Shown in pieces: positions 35,119-43,997 of a DNA stretch of 64,000 nt. A model generated the notes under the pieces. That model was not told the DNA's origin. It was given only the letters and a program-made list of their open reading frames with translations, and did no database searches. The position numbers and the translations under genes are program-made. Origin of the DNA: RYN-230 sp963760405 (GTDB taxonomy: Bacteria; Actinomycetota; Actinomycetes; Streptosporangiales; Streptosporangiaceae); the NCBI GenBank assembly GCA_963760405.1, contig CAVXCV010000002.1, positions 496,001 to 560,000 of the forward strand. The letters are read 5' to 3'. Within the stretch, counting starts at the first letter, position 1. Every line of letters begins with the position of its first letter.

Positions 35119-37026
35119 CTACTCGCCCCGGGAGCTGCGGGCCCGCAGGCGGGCGCGGTCCTTGGCGTCCAGCACCACCTTGCGCAGCCGGACCACGGTC
35201 GGCGTGACCTCGGCGCACTCGTCGTTGGCGCAGAACTCCAGGGCCTGCTCCAGGCTGAGCATGCGGGGCGGCACCAGCCGCTCCAGTTCTTCCCCGGCGG
35301 ACTGGCGCACGTTGGTGAGCTTGCGCTCCCGGGCGATGTTCACGTCCATGTCGTCGGAGCGCGAGTTCTCACCGACGATCATGCCTTCGTACACCTCGGT
35401 GCCCGGCTCCACGAACAGCGTGCCCCGCTCCTGCAGCGAGAACATGGCGTAGGCGGTCGCCCGGCCGGTACGGTCGGCCACCAGCGAGCCGGTCGGCCGC
35501 ATCCGCAGTGGCCCGGACCACGGCTCGTACCCCTCGAACACGTGGTGCGCGATCCCGGTCCCCCGGGTGTCGGTGAGGAACTGGGTGCGGAAGCCGATCA
35601 GGCCGCGGGCAGGCACGATGAAGTCCAGCCGGACCCAGCCGGTCCCGTGGTTGGTCATCCGCTCCATCCGGCCCTTGCGCACGGCCAGCAGCGAGGTGAC
35701 CGCACCCAGGTACTCCTCGGGGACGTCCACGGTGAGCCGTTCCACCGGCTCGTGCAGCACCCCGTCCACCTCACGGGTGACCACCGTAGGGCGGCCCACG
35801 GTCAGCTCGTAGCCCTCCCGCCGCATGGTTTCCACCAGCACGGCCAGGGCCAGCTCGCCCCGGCCCTGCACCTCCCAGGTGTCCGGGCGGTCAGTAGGCA
35901 GCACCTGAAGCGAGACATTCCCGACAAGTTCCCGGTCCAGCCGGTCGCGCACCATCCGCGCAGTGACTTTCGTTGCCTGCCTTCCCCGGCCGGGAGAGCC
36001 ATCTTCCGCGCTGCCGCCGCTGCGGCCGACCAGGGGCGAGGTGTTCACCCCGATCGTCATGGAGATGGCCGGCTCGTCCACCGTGATCAGCGGCAGCGGA
36101 CGCGGGTCGTCCGGGTCGGCCAGCGTCTCGCCGATCATGATGTCCGGGATGCCAGCCACCGCGATGATGTCCCCCGGCCCGGCGCTCGGCGCGGGCACCC
36201 GCTCCAGCGCCTCGGTGCGGAACAGCTCAGTGATCTTAACCCGCTCGATCGAGCCGTCCCGGCGGCACCAGGCCGCCTGCTGGCCCTTGAAGATCTCGCC
36301 GGACTCCACCCGGCACAGCGCGATCCGGCCCAGGTAGGAGGAGGCGTCCAGGTTGGTCACATGCGCACGGAGCGGCTCGGCCGGGTCGTAGGACGGCGCG
36401 GGCACGGTCTCCCTCAGCACGGTGAACAGCGGCTCCAGGTCCGGTGAGTCCGGCAGCGTGCCGTCGGCCGGCCGGTGCAGCGACGCCCGGCCAGCGCGGG
36501 CGGAGGCGTAGACGATCGGGAACTCGATCTGCTCCTCGGTCGCGTCCAGGTCCAGGAACAGCTCGTAGCACGCGTCCACCACCTCGGCGATCCGCGCGTC
36601 CGGCCGGTCCACCTTGTTGATCACCAGGACGACGGGCAGGCCAGCTTCCAGCGTCTTGCGCAGCACGAACCGGGTCTGCGGTAGCGGGCCCTCGCTGGCG
36701 TTGACCAGCAGCAGTACCCCGTCCACCATGGACAGCCCGCGCTCTACCTCGCCGCCGAAGTCGGCGTGCCCGGGGGTGTCCACGATGTTGATGGTCAGCC
36801 CACCGTGCGCGACCGCGGTGTTCTTGGCCAGGATCGTGATGCCCTTTTCCCGTTCCAGGTCACCGGAGTCCAGTACCCGGTCGGCGACCTGGGCGCCGAC
36901 CCGGAACGCACCGGACTGCCACAGCATGGCATCCACCAGGGTGGTCTTGCCGTGGTTGACGTGCGCGACGATCGCGACGTTGCGCAGTTCATCTCGGGTG
37001 GCTAGCTGGGCCTGGCGAGCGGGCAT
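35119..37026 (-). CDS. typA: Translational GTPase TypA/BipA
   Basis: Ribosome-associated GTPase of the EF-G type, 635 aa. P-loop AHVNHGKTT (residues 20-28; most homologues have AHVDHGKTT), switch II DTPGHADFGGEVERG, G4 NKVD and the C-terminal TypA domain (GTGWVRLDFIVPARGLIGFR). A lineage-specific insert of about 20 residues (GGSAEDGSPGRGRQ) breaks the domain-II/III junction near residue 345. ATG start. Likely supports ribosome assembly or translation under stress, as in E. coli BipA. Confidence 0.94.
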   Translation of the reverse strand: MPARQAQLATRDELRNVAIVAHVNHGKTTLVDAMLWQSGAFRVGAQVADRVLDSGDLEREKGITILAKNTAVAHGGLTINIVDTPGHADFGGEVERGLSMVDGVLLLVNASEGPLPQTRFVLRKTLEAGLPVVLVINKVDRPDARIAEVVDACYELFLDLDATEEQIEFPIVYASARAGRASLHRPADGTLPDSPDLEPLFTVLRETVPAPSYDPAEPLRAHVTNLDASSYLGRIALCRVESGEIFKGQQAAWCRRDGSIERVKITELFRTEALERVPAPSAGPGDIIAVAGIPDIMIGETLADPDDPRPLPLITVDEPAISMTIGVNTSPLVGRSGGSAEDGSPGRGRQATKVTARMVRDRLDRELVGNVSLQVLPTDRPDTWEVQGRGELALAVLVETMRREGYELTVGRPTVVTREVDGVLHEPVERLTVDVPEEYLGAVTSLLAVRKGRMERMTNHGTGWVRLDFIVPARGLIGFRTQFLTDTRGTGIAHHVFEGYEPWSGPLRMRPTGSLVADRTGRATAYAMFSLQERGTLFVEPGTEVYEGMIVGENSRSDDMDVNIARERKLTNVRQSAGEELERLVPPRMLSLEQALEFCANDECAEVTPTVVRLRKVVLDAKDRARLRARSSRGE

Positions 37027-37089
37027 ACAGGAATCTCATTTGCCTGGGAAGTGGGAGCTGCCGCGCATTAGCGCAGCTCTCCTAGTCTA

Positions 37090-37260
37090 GTCGGCCCTGG
37101 TCACCGCCGCCGACGCTGACCGCCGGCGGCGCTTCAAGTCGGCCCTGGTCACCGGTGCCGACGCTGACCGCCGGCGGCGCTTCAAGTCGCCTCTCGTCAT
37201 CGATGCCCACGCTGACCGCCGGCGGCGCTTCCTATCGGCTCTCGTCATCGATGCCGACGC
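37090..37260. repeat. 48-bp tandem repeat between typA and the channel gene
   Basis: Units start at 37090, 37138, 37186 and (partial) 37234, each about 48 bp and containing cgctgaccgccggcggcgctt with a CCGCCGGCGG palindrome. The last unit runs into the 3' end of the channel gene, so the array seems to have grown from it. All units are a multiple of 3 long. Confidence 0.9.
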
Positions 37261-39060
37261 GCCGGTCACCAGGGGCGGCCGGCTGGGTGCCCCGCTGCGG
37301 GCTGGGCCGGTCCCGGCGCAGCACCGCGAGCAGTTCCTCGTACGGACCGATCAGGTAGGCCTGGTCGCCGGGCCGCAGCCGGGTGCTGCGGCGCGGCGGG
37401 TGCTCCAGGTAGCCCCGGTCAGCGGCCCGGCTGATGGCGAGCACCCGGGTCCGCGCGGCCAGGTCGCGCATGGCCAGCCCGTGCAGCCCGCCGCCCGCGG
37501 TCACCGTCATCCGGGCCACCAGCAGCGGCTCGTCACCCACGTAGAACGTGTTCAGCACGTCGAGCCCGAGCGCGACGCCGACGAACCACGGCGCGGCCAG
37601 CGCGGCGGTGGACCGGACGTAGCTGAACCCGAAGTTGCGGCGGACCGAGCGGGCCAGCTGCGAGTCGAACATGCGCAGCACCACCGGAGTGCTGTCCCAG
37701 CGCGGGCCCAGCTGATCGCGCACGGCCAGGCCGGTCTCCAGGTTGGCCAGGTCGTCGCTGGTCAGCACGGCCACGGCCGAAGCGCTGGCCAGGCTGACGG
37801 ATTCCAGCGTCTCGGGGAGCGTGGCATCAGCGATCACCACCGGCACGCCGAGCGCACGGGCCTGGCCGAGGTGCCGGTTGCTGTCGTGCTTCTCCACCAC
37901 GACCACATCGCTGCCCGCCGCGGCCAGCCGCCGGCGACCTGGATGCCGACCGAGCCTAGGCCGATGACCAGGACATGGCCACTAAGCCCGGTGATCCGGC
38001 GGCGGCCCAGGGATTCCTCGATGCGCCGGCTGATGAGCATATTCGTCACCAGCGCGAAAAACACCGCCACGAACATCGCGCCCAGCAGCATCAGGCAGAT
38101 GCCACCGGCGATCAGCCACGGGCTCTGGTGCCGGAAGGAGAAATCGCCGTAGCCGACGGTGGTAACCGTCTCCACGGTGAAGTACGCGGCGTCCAGCAGC
38201 GGGATCCGCGCCCCGCCCGGCATCCGGTAGGCCAGCCGCAGGATCACCGTGGACGCGACGAGCACGGCGAACAGCGCGCCCAGCGCGACGGCGAGCCGCC
38301 GGTCCGCGGCGTGCAGCAGGGACACGACCAGGTGCCGCAGATAGTGCAGGCAGCGGACCAGGCGGCTGGGCCCCGTCGCGGTGACCTGGCCATGGTGGTG
38401 GCCGACCACCCCGGCGGCGCGCAGCTCCCCCAGGGTGCCGATCAGCGTCACCCGGTCCCCCCGGCCGGCCTGCTGATCACGTCCAGGGCAGATGGCCACG
38501 TCACCGCCACCGGCCGGCTGCACCGCGATGGGGGCCAGCGCCCCGTACAGCTCGCGCAGGCTGGCCGCCCGGGGCGCGACCGTCCGCACCGCCACGAACT
38601 GCTCCCCGGCCAGGTGGATCTCCTGGACCCCGGACCGCAGGCAGGCCTCGGCGATGGACGGGGCAGACAGCCCCGCCACGTCGAGCACGGAAACGGATAT
38701 CCGGGCCAGCGCCCGGCCCACGGCCGGGTTACCGAGTTGCACGATCACCCGCACGTCCGCTCGCAGTTCCCGGGTCAGCAGGGCCGTCTCCAGCGTGCGC
38801 AGGTCGTCGTCGAGTGCGCAGATGACCGCCTCGGCCCCGGCCAGCCCGGCCTCGGCCAGCGTCGTGGCACTGCGCGAGCTGCCCGCGATGTGCGGGATGC
38901 CCCAGCCGATCAGGTCCCGGGCCAGCCGCAGGTCCGGGTCATCGTCCACCACTACGGTGGGCACCCCGGACAGGTTGAGCAGCTCGACGATCCGCAGGCC
39001 CACCCCGTGCAGGCCGCAGACGATCACGTGCCCACGCCAGCCCGCATACGTCCCGCTCAC
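37232..39060 (-). CDS. Potassium channel-like membrane protein with two RCK/TrkA-N domains (frameshifted)
   Basis: About 608 aa. The N-terminal NAD-binding RCK domain (GHVIVCGLHGVGLRIVELL) is followed by a two-helix pore with the selectivity filter TVGYGDF (VETVTTVGYGDFSF) and then a second RCK domain (GHVLVIGLGSVGIQVAG ... VVVVEKHDSNRHLGQARALGV) and a TrkA-C-like end. It resembles potassium channels/CastOR-type proteins with NAD-binding gates. One base is missing between 37930 and 37931; adding a G restores AGRLAAAGSDVVVVEKHD. The GTG at 39060 starts right at the first RCK domain. Ion selectivity is inferred from the filter. Confidence 0.8.
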
Positions 39061-39190
39061 GCCGCCGATCGTCGCACACGCAGATGTCAGGCGTGTTAGC
39101 AGCGGGGTCGCGGGACGGCGGCGTACCGGACGGTGTTCTTGAGCGGCTCTTGGCGGGCTCTTAACTCGCCGTCCGGTCTGATGACGTCCC

Positions 39191-39808
39191 ATGCGTGACA
39201 GCTACGAGCCTCGTGAACCAGTCCAGTCGTGGCCCCGGACCAGCCCGGCCCGGCCGCCGGCCGGGCCAGCCCGCGACATCACCATGCGGATCGATGAGCT
39301 GGCGGACCGCACCGCGGCCCTACCGCCCGGCGGGTGGGACGACCGTGCCTGGGCCACCCCCATGGACGACCCGGCCGACCGCACCAGGACCGATGGCCTG
39401 CGCCGCCTGTCCCGGCTGACCTGGCGGGCCACCCAGCTCAGCGCGCTGGGCGCGGCCGCCTTCGCGGTGGTGTTCGCGCGCACCGCGCCCGCCCAGACCG
39501 CCAGCCAGGCGACGGTCCAGTCTTCGGGTGGCGTGGCTCGCCCGGCCGGGACGGCTGCCCCGGGCAGCACGGTCAAGGCGACCGTGACGCCGAGCGCCAG
39601 CCGTCCGGCGCCAGCCACCCGGGCCACCACCCCGGCCGCCGCCGCCCCCGCGGCGGCCGGGGTTCCGGCGGCCGGGACCCCGGCCGCCCAGCCCAGCAGC
39701 GCGGCGGCGGCCCCGCCCACGCTCGCGCCGCCCGCCAGCCCACCTGCCCCTGCGCCGTCGCCGAGCCCGGTGCAGACCACCTCGAGCGGCTCCCACTCCG
39801 GCGGATGA
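39191..39808 (+). CDS. Membrane-anchored Pro/Ala-rich protein, first gene of the electron-transfer operon
   Basis: A 205-aa protein with a cytosolic N terminus (RIDELADRTAALPPGGWDD), one membrane helix (about residues 80-98, LSALGAAAFAVVFAR) and an extracytoplasmic tail rich in Ala, Pro, Ser and Thr. In comparable clusters I recall an FMN-binding domain protein here, but the usual SGAT flavinylation motif is absent and the chain ends in SSGSHSGG. Its stop overlaps the apbE start as ATGA, implying coupling. Function uncertain; possibly a truncated FMN-binding protein or a scaffold. Confidence 0.6.
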   Translation: MRDSYEPREPVQSWPRTSPARPPAGPARDITMRIDELADRTAALPPGGWDDRAWATPMDDPADRTRTDGLRRLSRLTWRATQLSALGAAAFAVVFARTAPAQTASQATVQSSGGVARPAGTAAPGSTVKATVTPSASRPAPATRATTPAAAAPAAAGVPAAGTPAAQPSSAAAAPPTLAPPASPPAPAPSPSPVQTTSSGSHSGG

Positions 39809-40907
39809 GGCATCCCCTGATGAACCGCGGCCTGATCTACCACGGGCTGATCAACCACGGGCTGTCCCCGCGCCCGCAGGCTGCGGCCACGACCTACCGC
39901 GCACTGGGCACGGTGGTTTCGGTGCTCGTGGCCAAGCCCGGGGCGCGTGACGTGGCCGCCGCCATCCTCGGTGAGGAACTGGCGGCGGTGGACGCCGCCT
40001 GCTCCAGGTTCCGCGGTGATTCCGAGCTCTCCCGGCTGAATGGCGCCCGCGGAGCGACGATCGGGATCAGCCGGCTCTTTGCCGACGCGCTGGCCGCAGC
40101 CCTCGCCGCCGCCCAGGTGACCGACGGCGACGTCAACCCCACCTGCGGCCAGTCGCTGATCGGGATCGGCTACGACCGGGACTTCGCCGCGGTGCGCCGG
40201 GACACCGGCCGGCCCGGCACACCGCGGTCCCCGCGGCGGGCTGGCAGGCCGTGGAGCTCGATCCGCTGCGGTGCACCGTGCGGGTACCGGACGGCGTGCT
40301 GCTCGATCTCGGCGCGACCGCCAAGGCACTGGCCGCGGACCGGGCCGCGGTCCGGATCGCGGACACGACCGACTGCGGCGTGCTGGTGAACCTGGGCGGG
40401 GACATCCGGGTCGCCGGGCCGCCCCCGGCTGACGGCTGGTGCATCGGGATCGCGGACGACCTGGAGCCCGACGACCTGGCACCGGGCGACCTGGCACCGG
40501 GCGACCTGGCACCGGATGACCTGGCACCGGATGACCTGGCGCCGGACGACCTGGCACCGGACGATCCCACCCAGGCCGCCCTGGCCCAGGCCGTCGTCAT
40601 CACCAGCGGTGGCCTGGCCACGTCGAATACGGCGGTCCGGTCCTGGCGCCGGGGCACCGCGAAGTTTCACCACATCGTGGTGCCCGCCACCGGCCTGCCC
40701 GCCCGGACCTGCTGGCGGACGGCCAGCGTGGCCGCGGCCAGCTGCGTAGCCGCGAACACAGCAAGCACCGCGGCGATCATCCGCGGCGAGCGGGCCGCTG
40801 GCTGGCTCACCGCGGCCGGCCTACCAGCCCGGCTGGTCCGCCATGACGGCACGGTGGTGACCGTGGCCGGCTGGCCCGCCGCTGACGCCCCCGGACGCCG
40901 GGCATGA
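39805..40907 (+). CDS. apbE: FAD:protein FMN transferase, ApbE-like (frameshifted)
   Basis: ApbE-family flavin transferase (about 367 aa) that attaches FMN to Ser/Thr of extracytosolic proteins. Landmarks: YRALGTVVSVLV, AVDAACSRFRGDSELSRLN, VNPTCGQSLIGIGYDRD, then in the next frame VLLDLGATAKALAADRA, GVLVNLGGDIRV and VITSGGLATSNTAVRSW, and the final TASVAAASCVAANT region. One base is missing around 40215-40225. A DLAPDD/DLAPGD repeat of 15-bp units sits in the middle. ATGA overlaps on both sides. Confidence 0.8.
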
Positions 40908-41542
40908 CGGCTGCCCTCGGCGCGGTCGACTTCAGCGGCCCCGGGCTATGGTATGTCACCCGGGCCACCGGCCTGGTCGCGTTGCTGCTGCTGACCGGGA
41001 GCGTGCTGCTCGGCGTGCTGACCGCCGGGCGGCTGCGCAGCTCTCGCTGGCCCCGGTTCCTCACCGCCGGGCTGCACCGGAACATCGCCCTGCTGGCCGC
41101 GGTCTTCCTGACCCTGCACGTGGGTACCACCGTGCTCGACTCCTACACCTCGATCCAGCTGAGCGCCGCGTTCATCCCGTTCCTGTCCGGCTACAAGCGG
41201 TTCTGGGTCGGCCTCGGCGCGGTCGCCCTGGACCTGCTCATCGCGCTCCTGGTGACCAGCCTGGCCCGGGCGCGGCTGGGCCAGCGGACCTGGCGGCTGG
41301 TGCACTGGTGCGGCTATGCCTGCTGGCCGGTCGCGGTAGCGCACGGAGTGGGCGCTGGCACCGACGAGCACAGCTCGTGGGCGGCTGGCCTGAGCATCGG
41401 CTGCGTGGCCCTGGTCGCCGGCGCCGCGGCCTGGCGGGCCGCGCAGCGCTGGCCGGAACACCGTGCCCTGCGGCTGGCCCTGATCGCGCTGGCGGCGGTG
41501 GGCATCCCGGCCACGCTCAGCCTGACCGGGTACCGCTGGTGA
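40904..41542 (+). CDS. Ferric-reductase-like transmembrane protein
   Basis: A 212-aa membrane protein with about six helices, of the ferric-reductase transmembrane (MsrQ/FRE-like) type. The potential heme ligands are His residues in GLHRNIALLAAVFLTLHVG and WRLVHWCGYACWPVAVAHGVG, spaced as in b-type heme pairs. No NAD- or FAD-binding domain follows, so electrons must come from a separate protein, presumably the NuoF-like neighbour. The start overlaps the apbE stop (ATGA) and its stop overlaps the NuoF-like GTG. Confidence 0.8.
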   Translation: MTAALGAVDFSGPGLWYVTRATGLVALLLLTGSVLLGVLTAGRLRSSRWPRFLTAGLHRNIALLAAVFLTLHVGTTVLDSYTSIQLSAAFIPFLSGYKRFWVGLGAVALDLLIALLVTSLARARLGQRTWRLVHWCGYACWPVAVAHGVGAGTDEHSSWAAGLSIGCVALVAGAAAWRAAQRWPEHRALRLALIALAAVGIPATLSLTGYRW

Positions 41543-42987
41543 GCCAGGCGGCGGGACGGGCAGCGGAACTGGCGGCCGGGCGGGCGGCGGGACGGGCAGC
41601 GGAACTGGCGGCCGGGCGGGCGGCGCTCGCGGGCGGCCGGGCGGAATGGGCACCGCCGGAGCGGGGCTGGCTCGCCATTTCCCCCTATCGGCCGCCGCCG
41701 CAGCGGCTGCCGCGCCTGCTGGCCGGCTTGTCCTATGACCGGCCCGCGCGCCTGCGCGATCACGCGCAGCGCTACGGCCCGGTACCGTTGCGCGGGCCCA
41801 GCGGCCGGGAACGGCCGGAACGGCTGATAGACGTGGTCGAGCGGTCCGGCCTTACCGGCCGGGGCGGCGCTGGCTTCCCCACCAGCCGGAAGATGCGGTC
41901 AGTGGCCGGCCGCCGCGGCCCGGCGGTAGTCGTGGCCAACGGAGCCGAGGGCGAGCCAGCGAGCGGAAAGGACCGGCTGCTGCTGACCCGCCTGCCACAT
42001 CTGGTCATGGACGGGATCAGCCTCGCGGCCGGGGCGGTCGGGGCCCGGCAGGCGTACCTGTGCGTGCACCGGGGCGAGACTGGCCTGCTGGCCAGCCTGC
42101 AGGACGCGGTGGACGAGCGGAACCGGGCGGGCATCGATCCGGTGCCGATCGAGGTAACCGGGATTCCCGGCCATTACGTGTCCAGTGAGCAGACCGCCAT
42201 CGCCGCGTTCCTGAACGGCGGCCCGGGCAAGCCTGCCTTCACCCCGCCCCGGCTGGACGAGCGCGGCGTCCGCGGCCGGCCCACCCTGGCGAACAACGTC
42301 GAGACCCTGGCCCACCTGGCCCTCATCGCCCGCTACGGGGACAGCTGGTTCCGCAGCATCGGGCTGCCCGCGGCTACCGGGTCGGCCCTGGTCACCGTGG
42401 GCGGCGCGGTGGGGCGGCCCGGTGTCTACGAGATCGAGCTGGGCACCACGCTCGGTGACGTGATCATGCGGGCGGGCGGGCCGGCCGAGCCGTTGCAGGC
42501 CTTGCTGGTCGGCGGCTATTTCGGCATCTGGCTGCCCGTCGGGTACGCCTGGCCGCTGCGGCTGAGCCAGCCGACCATGCGCGCGGCGGGCGGCGCGATG
42601 GGCGCGGGCATCGTGATCGCCCTGCCCGCCACCTCATGCGGCCTGGCCGAGACGGCCCGGGTAGCCCGATACCTCGCGGAGGAAACCGCCGGCCAGTGCG
42701 GGCCGTGCGTGTTTGGCCTGCCCGCCCTGGCGGACGCGCTGGCCGGGCTCGCTTACCACGGCGGCCGCGGCCGGGCCCTCGGCCAGGTCAGCCAGCTGCT
42801 GCCGGTCATCGAAGGCCGGGGCGCCTGCCGCCATCCAGACGGGGCGACGCAGCTGGTGCGCAGCGCGCTGCGGACGTTCTCGCCGGATGCCCGCAGGCAC
42901 GACCAGCACGGCGCCTGCCCGGGAGTGCGACGGGCCCCGCTGCTGCCGGTCCCTGGCGACGGCGAACGGGAACAGGACTGGACATGA
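41539..42987 (+). CDS. NuoF-like NADH-binding iron-sulfur flavoprotein
   Basis: A 482-aa protein related to NuoF/51-kDa subunits and RnfC-like proteins. GRGGAGFPTSRKMRSVA is the NADH/FMN site; ANGAEGEPASGKDRLLL corresponds to the NuoF ADESEPGTCKDR motif. The SLBB domain and C-terminal cluster domain follow. In the cluster motif only two of three clustered Cys remain (TAGQCGPCVFG), and the later Cys is in GRGACRHPDG; the first is Ala. The N terminus has an ELAAGRAAGRAA repeat. GTG overlaps the preceding stop. Likely oxidises NAD(P)H or hands electrons to the membrane protein. Confidence 0.75.
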   Translation: MSQAAGRAAELAAGRAAGRAAELAAGRAALAGGRAEWAPPERGWLAISPYRPPPQRLPRLLAGLSYDRPARLRDHAQRYGPVPLRGPSGRERPERLIDVVERSGLTGRGGAGFPTSRKMRSVAGRRGPAVVVANGAEGEPASGKDRLLLTRLPHLVMDGISLAAGAVGARQAYLCVHRGETGLLASLQDAVDERNRAGIDPVPIEVTGIPGHYVSSEQTAIAAFLNGGPGKPAFTPPRLDERGVRGRPTLANNVETLAHLALIARYGDSWFRSIGLPAATGSALVTVGGAVGRPGVYEIELGTTLGDVIMRAGGPAEPLQALLVGGYFGIWLPVGYAWPLRLSQPTMRAAGGAMGAGIVIALPATSCGLAETARVARYLAEETAGQCGPCVFGLPALADALAGLAYHGGRGRALGQVSQLLPVIEGRGACRHPDGATQLVRSALRTFSPDARRHDQHGACPGVRRAPLLPVPGDGEREQDWT

Positions 42988-43199
42988 GCATCAGGCTGCG
43001 GATCAACCCGATCGCCTGCACCGGCCACGGCATGTGCGCCGAACTGCTCCCGGAGATCATCTCCCTCGATCGGTGGGGCTACCCGATCCTGGCCAGCGGG
43101 CCAGTGCCCCGCCCGCTGGCCGACCACGCCAGGCGGGCCGCGGCCGTCTGCCCGACGCTCGCCCTGCTGATCGAGGAGACCCGGCACCGGCGGCACTGA
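42984..43199 (+). CDS. Small ferredoxin
   Basis: A 71-aa ferredoxin: INPIACTGHGMCAELLPEI and AAAVCPTLAL give the C-x5-C ... CP pattern of single-cluster [3Fe-4S]-type ferredoxins. It ends the operon, with ATGA overlap to the NuoF-like gene, so it is probably the soluble electron carrier for that protein. The 18-bp repeat array follows. Confidence 0.85.
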   Translation: MSIRLRINPIACTGHGMCAELLPEIISLDRWGYPILASGPVPRPLADHARRAAAVCPTLALLIEETRHRRH

Positions 43200-43208
43200 C
43201 GCCAGCGG

Positions 43209-43336
43209 CTCCCCGGCACCGGCCAGGCCCCCGGCACCGGCCAGGCCCCCGGCACCGGCCAGGCCCCCGGCACCGGCCAGGCCCCCGGCACCGGCCAGGC
43301 CCCCGGCGCTGGTCGGGCTCCCCGGCGCTGGTCGGG
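43209..43336. repeat. 18/19-bp tandem repeat array
   Basis: The unit ccccggcaccggccaggc is repeated five times, and a related ccccggcgctggtcgggct twice, filling the space between two converging genes. Not a CRISPR: no spacers, all units abut. Confidence 0.9.
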
Positions 43337-43337
43337 C

Positions 43338-43880
43338 TCAGTCGTCGCCCGTCGCCCCGTCGCCGTCGTCGCCGACCGGATGGACCGAGGCGGACGGCAC
43401 TGATCCGGCGCAGGAGACAGTCATGCTCACGCCCTGCTGCCCGGCCAGGAAGAGCACCCGGGCGGCGGGCGCGGGCCCGCGGGCAACGTTCTCGGCCGCG
43501 TACCCCTGCTGCGGGCTCCACGAGATCAGGTAGGCACCGGCCGTCCCGCAGACAGCCACGACGCTGCCGCCGGTCGAGCTGAGCAGGGTCCCCGGTGACG
43601 AGCTGGCGGCGGACGCGGAGTCCTGCGGCGAGGGCGCCGCCACCGGTGCGGTCCGGTGCCTTGCCGTGGCAGACGGGCTGGCGGACGGCGTGGCATCCGG
43701 GTCCCGGCCAGCGCTGGCCAGCGCGCGGTTGACCGCGGAAACAGTCAGTTGCTGAGTTGGCGCAGCATCGATGCTCGGGCCGATGAGCGAGACAGCGACC
43801 AGGCTGCCACCCGTGGCCGCACCCACGCCGAGTAGCCACGCGCCGAACGCGAGGAAGACACGGACGTGCACGGGGGCCAT
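43338..43880 (-). CDS. Membrane-anchored hypothetical protein
   Basis: A 180-aa protein with an N-terminal membrane helix (VFLAFGAWLLGVGAATGGSLVAVSL), a Ser/Ala/Pro-rich linker and a compact C-terminal domain (GGSVVAVCGTAGAYLISWSPQQGY ... VSMTVSCAGSVPSASVHPV) with two Cys that could be disulfide linked. It diverges from the response regulator gene over about 117 bp, which suggests it may be a target or accessory of that two-component system. The longer open frame reaching 45089 is antisense to the kinase and not real. No known family. Confidence 0.6.
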   Translation of the reverse strand: MAPVHVRVFLAFGAWLLGVGAATGGSLVAVSLIGPSIDAAPTQQLTVSAVNRALASAGRDPDATPSASPSATARHRTAPVAAPSPQDSASAASSSPGTLLSSTGGSVVAVCGTAGAYLISWSPQQGYAAENVARGPAPAARVLFLAGQQGVSMTVSCAGSVPSASVHPVGDDGDGATGDD

Positions 43881-43997
43881 GGTCGCGGAACGAACCCTAA
43901 GACGGGGTAAAGCCGACCTCAAGAGACTAGTGGGTGCTGGGCTCGCCATACCGGGACTGGCTGCAGTAGCACGGATTTTCCGGATAACGTCCTGCTC

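Noticed and set aside
37087..37269. 60-codon basic peptide KRRRRSAS encoded by the 48-bp repeat
   Set aside because: It only reads the tandem repeat; no ribosome-binding site and no conserved sequence.
40948..41538. Extension of the NuoF-like frame back to 40948
   Set aside because: Overlaps the ferric-reductase-like gene in another frame; the protein there has no homology and the GTG at 41539 gives a perfect overlap start.
43209..43336. CRISPR-like repeat array
   Set aside because: Units are 18-19 bp and abut without spacers; no cas genes in the window.
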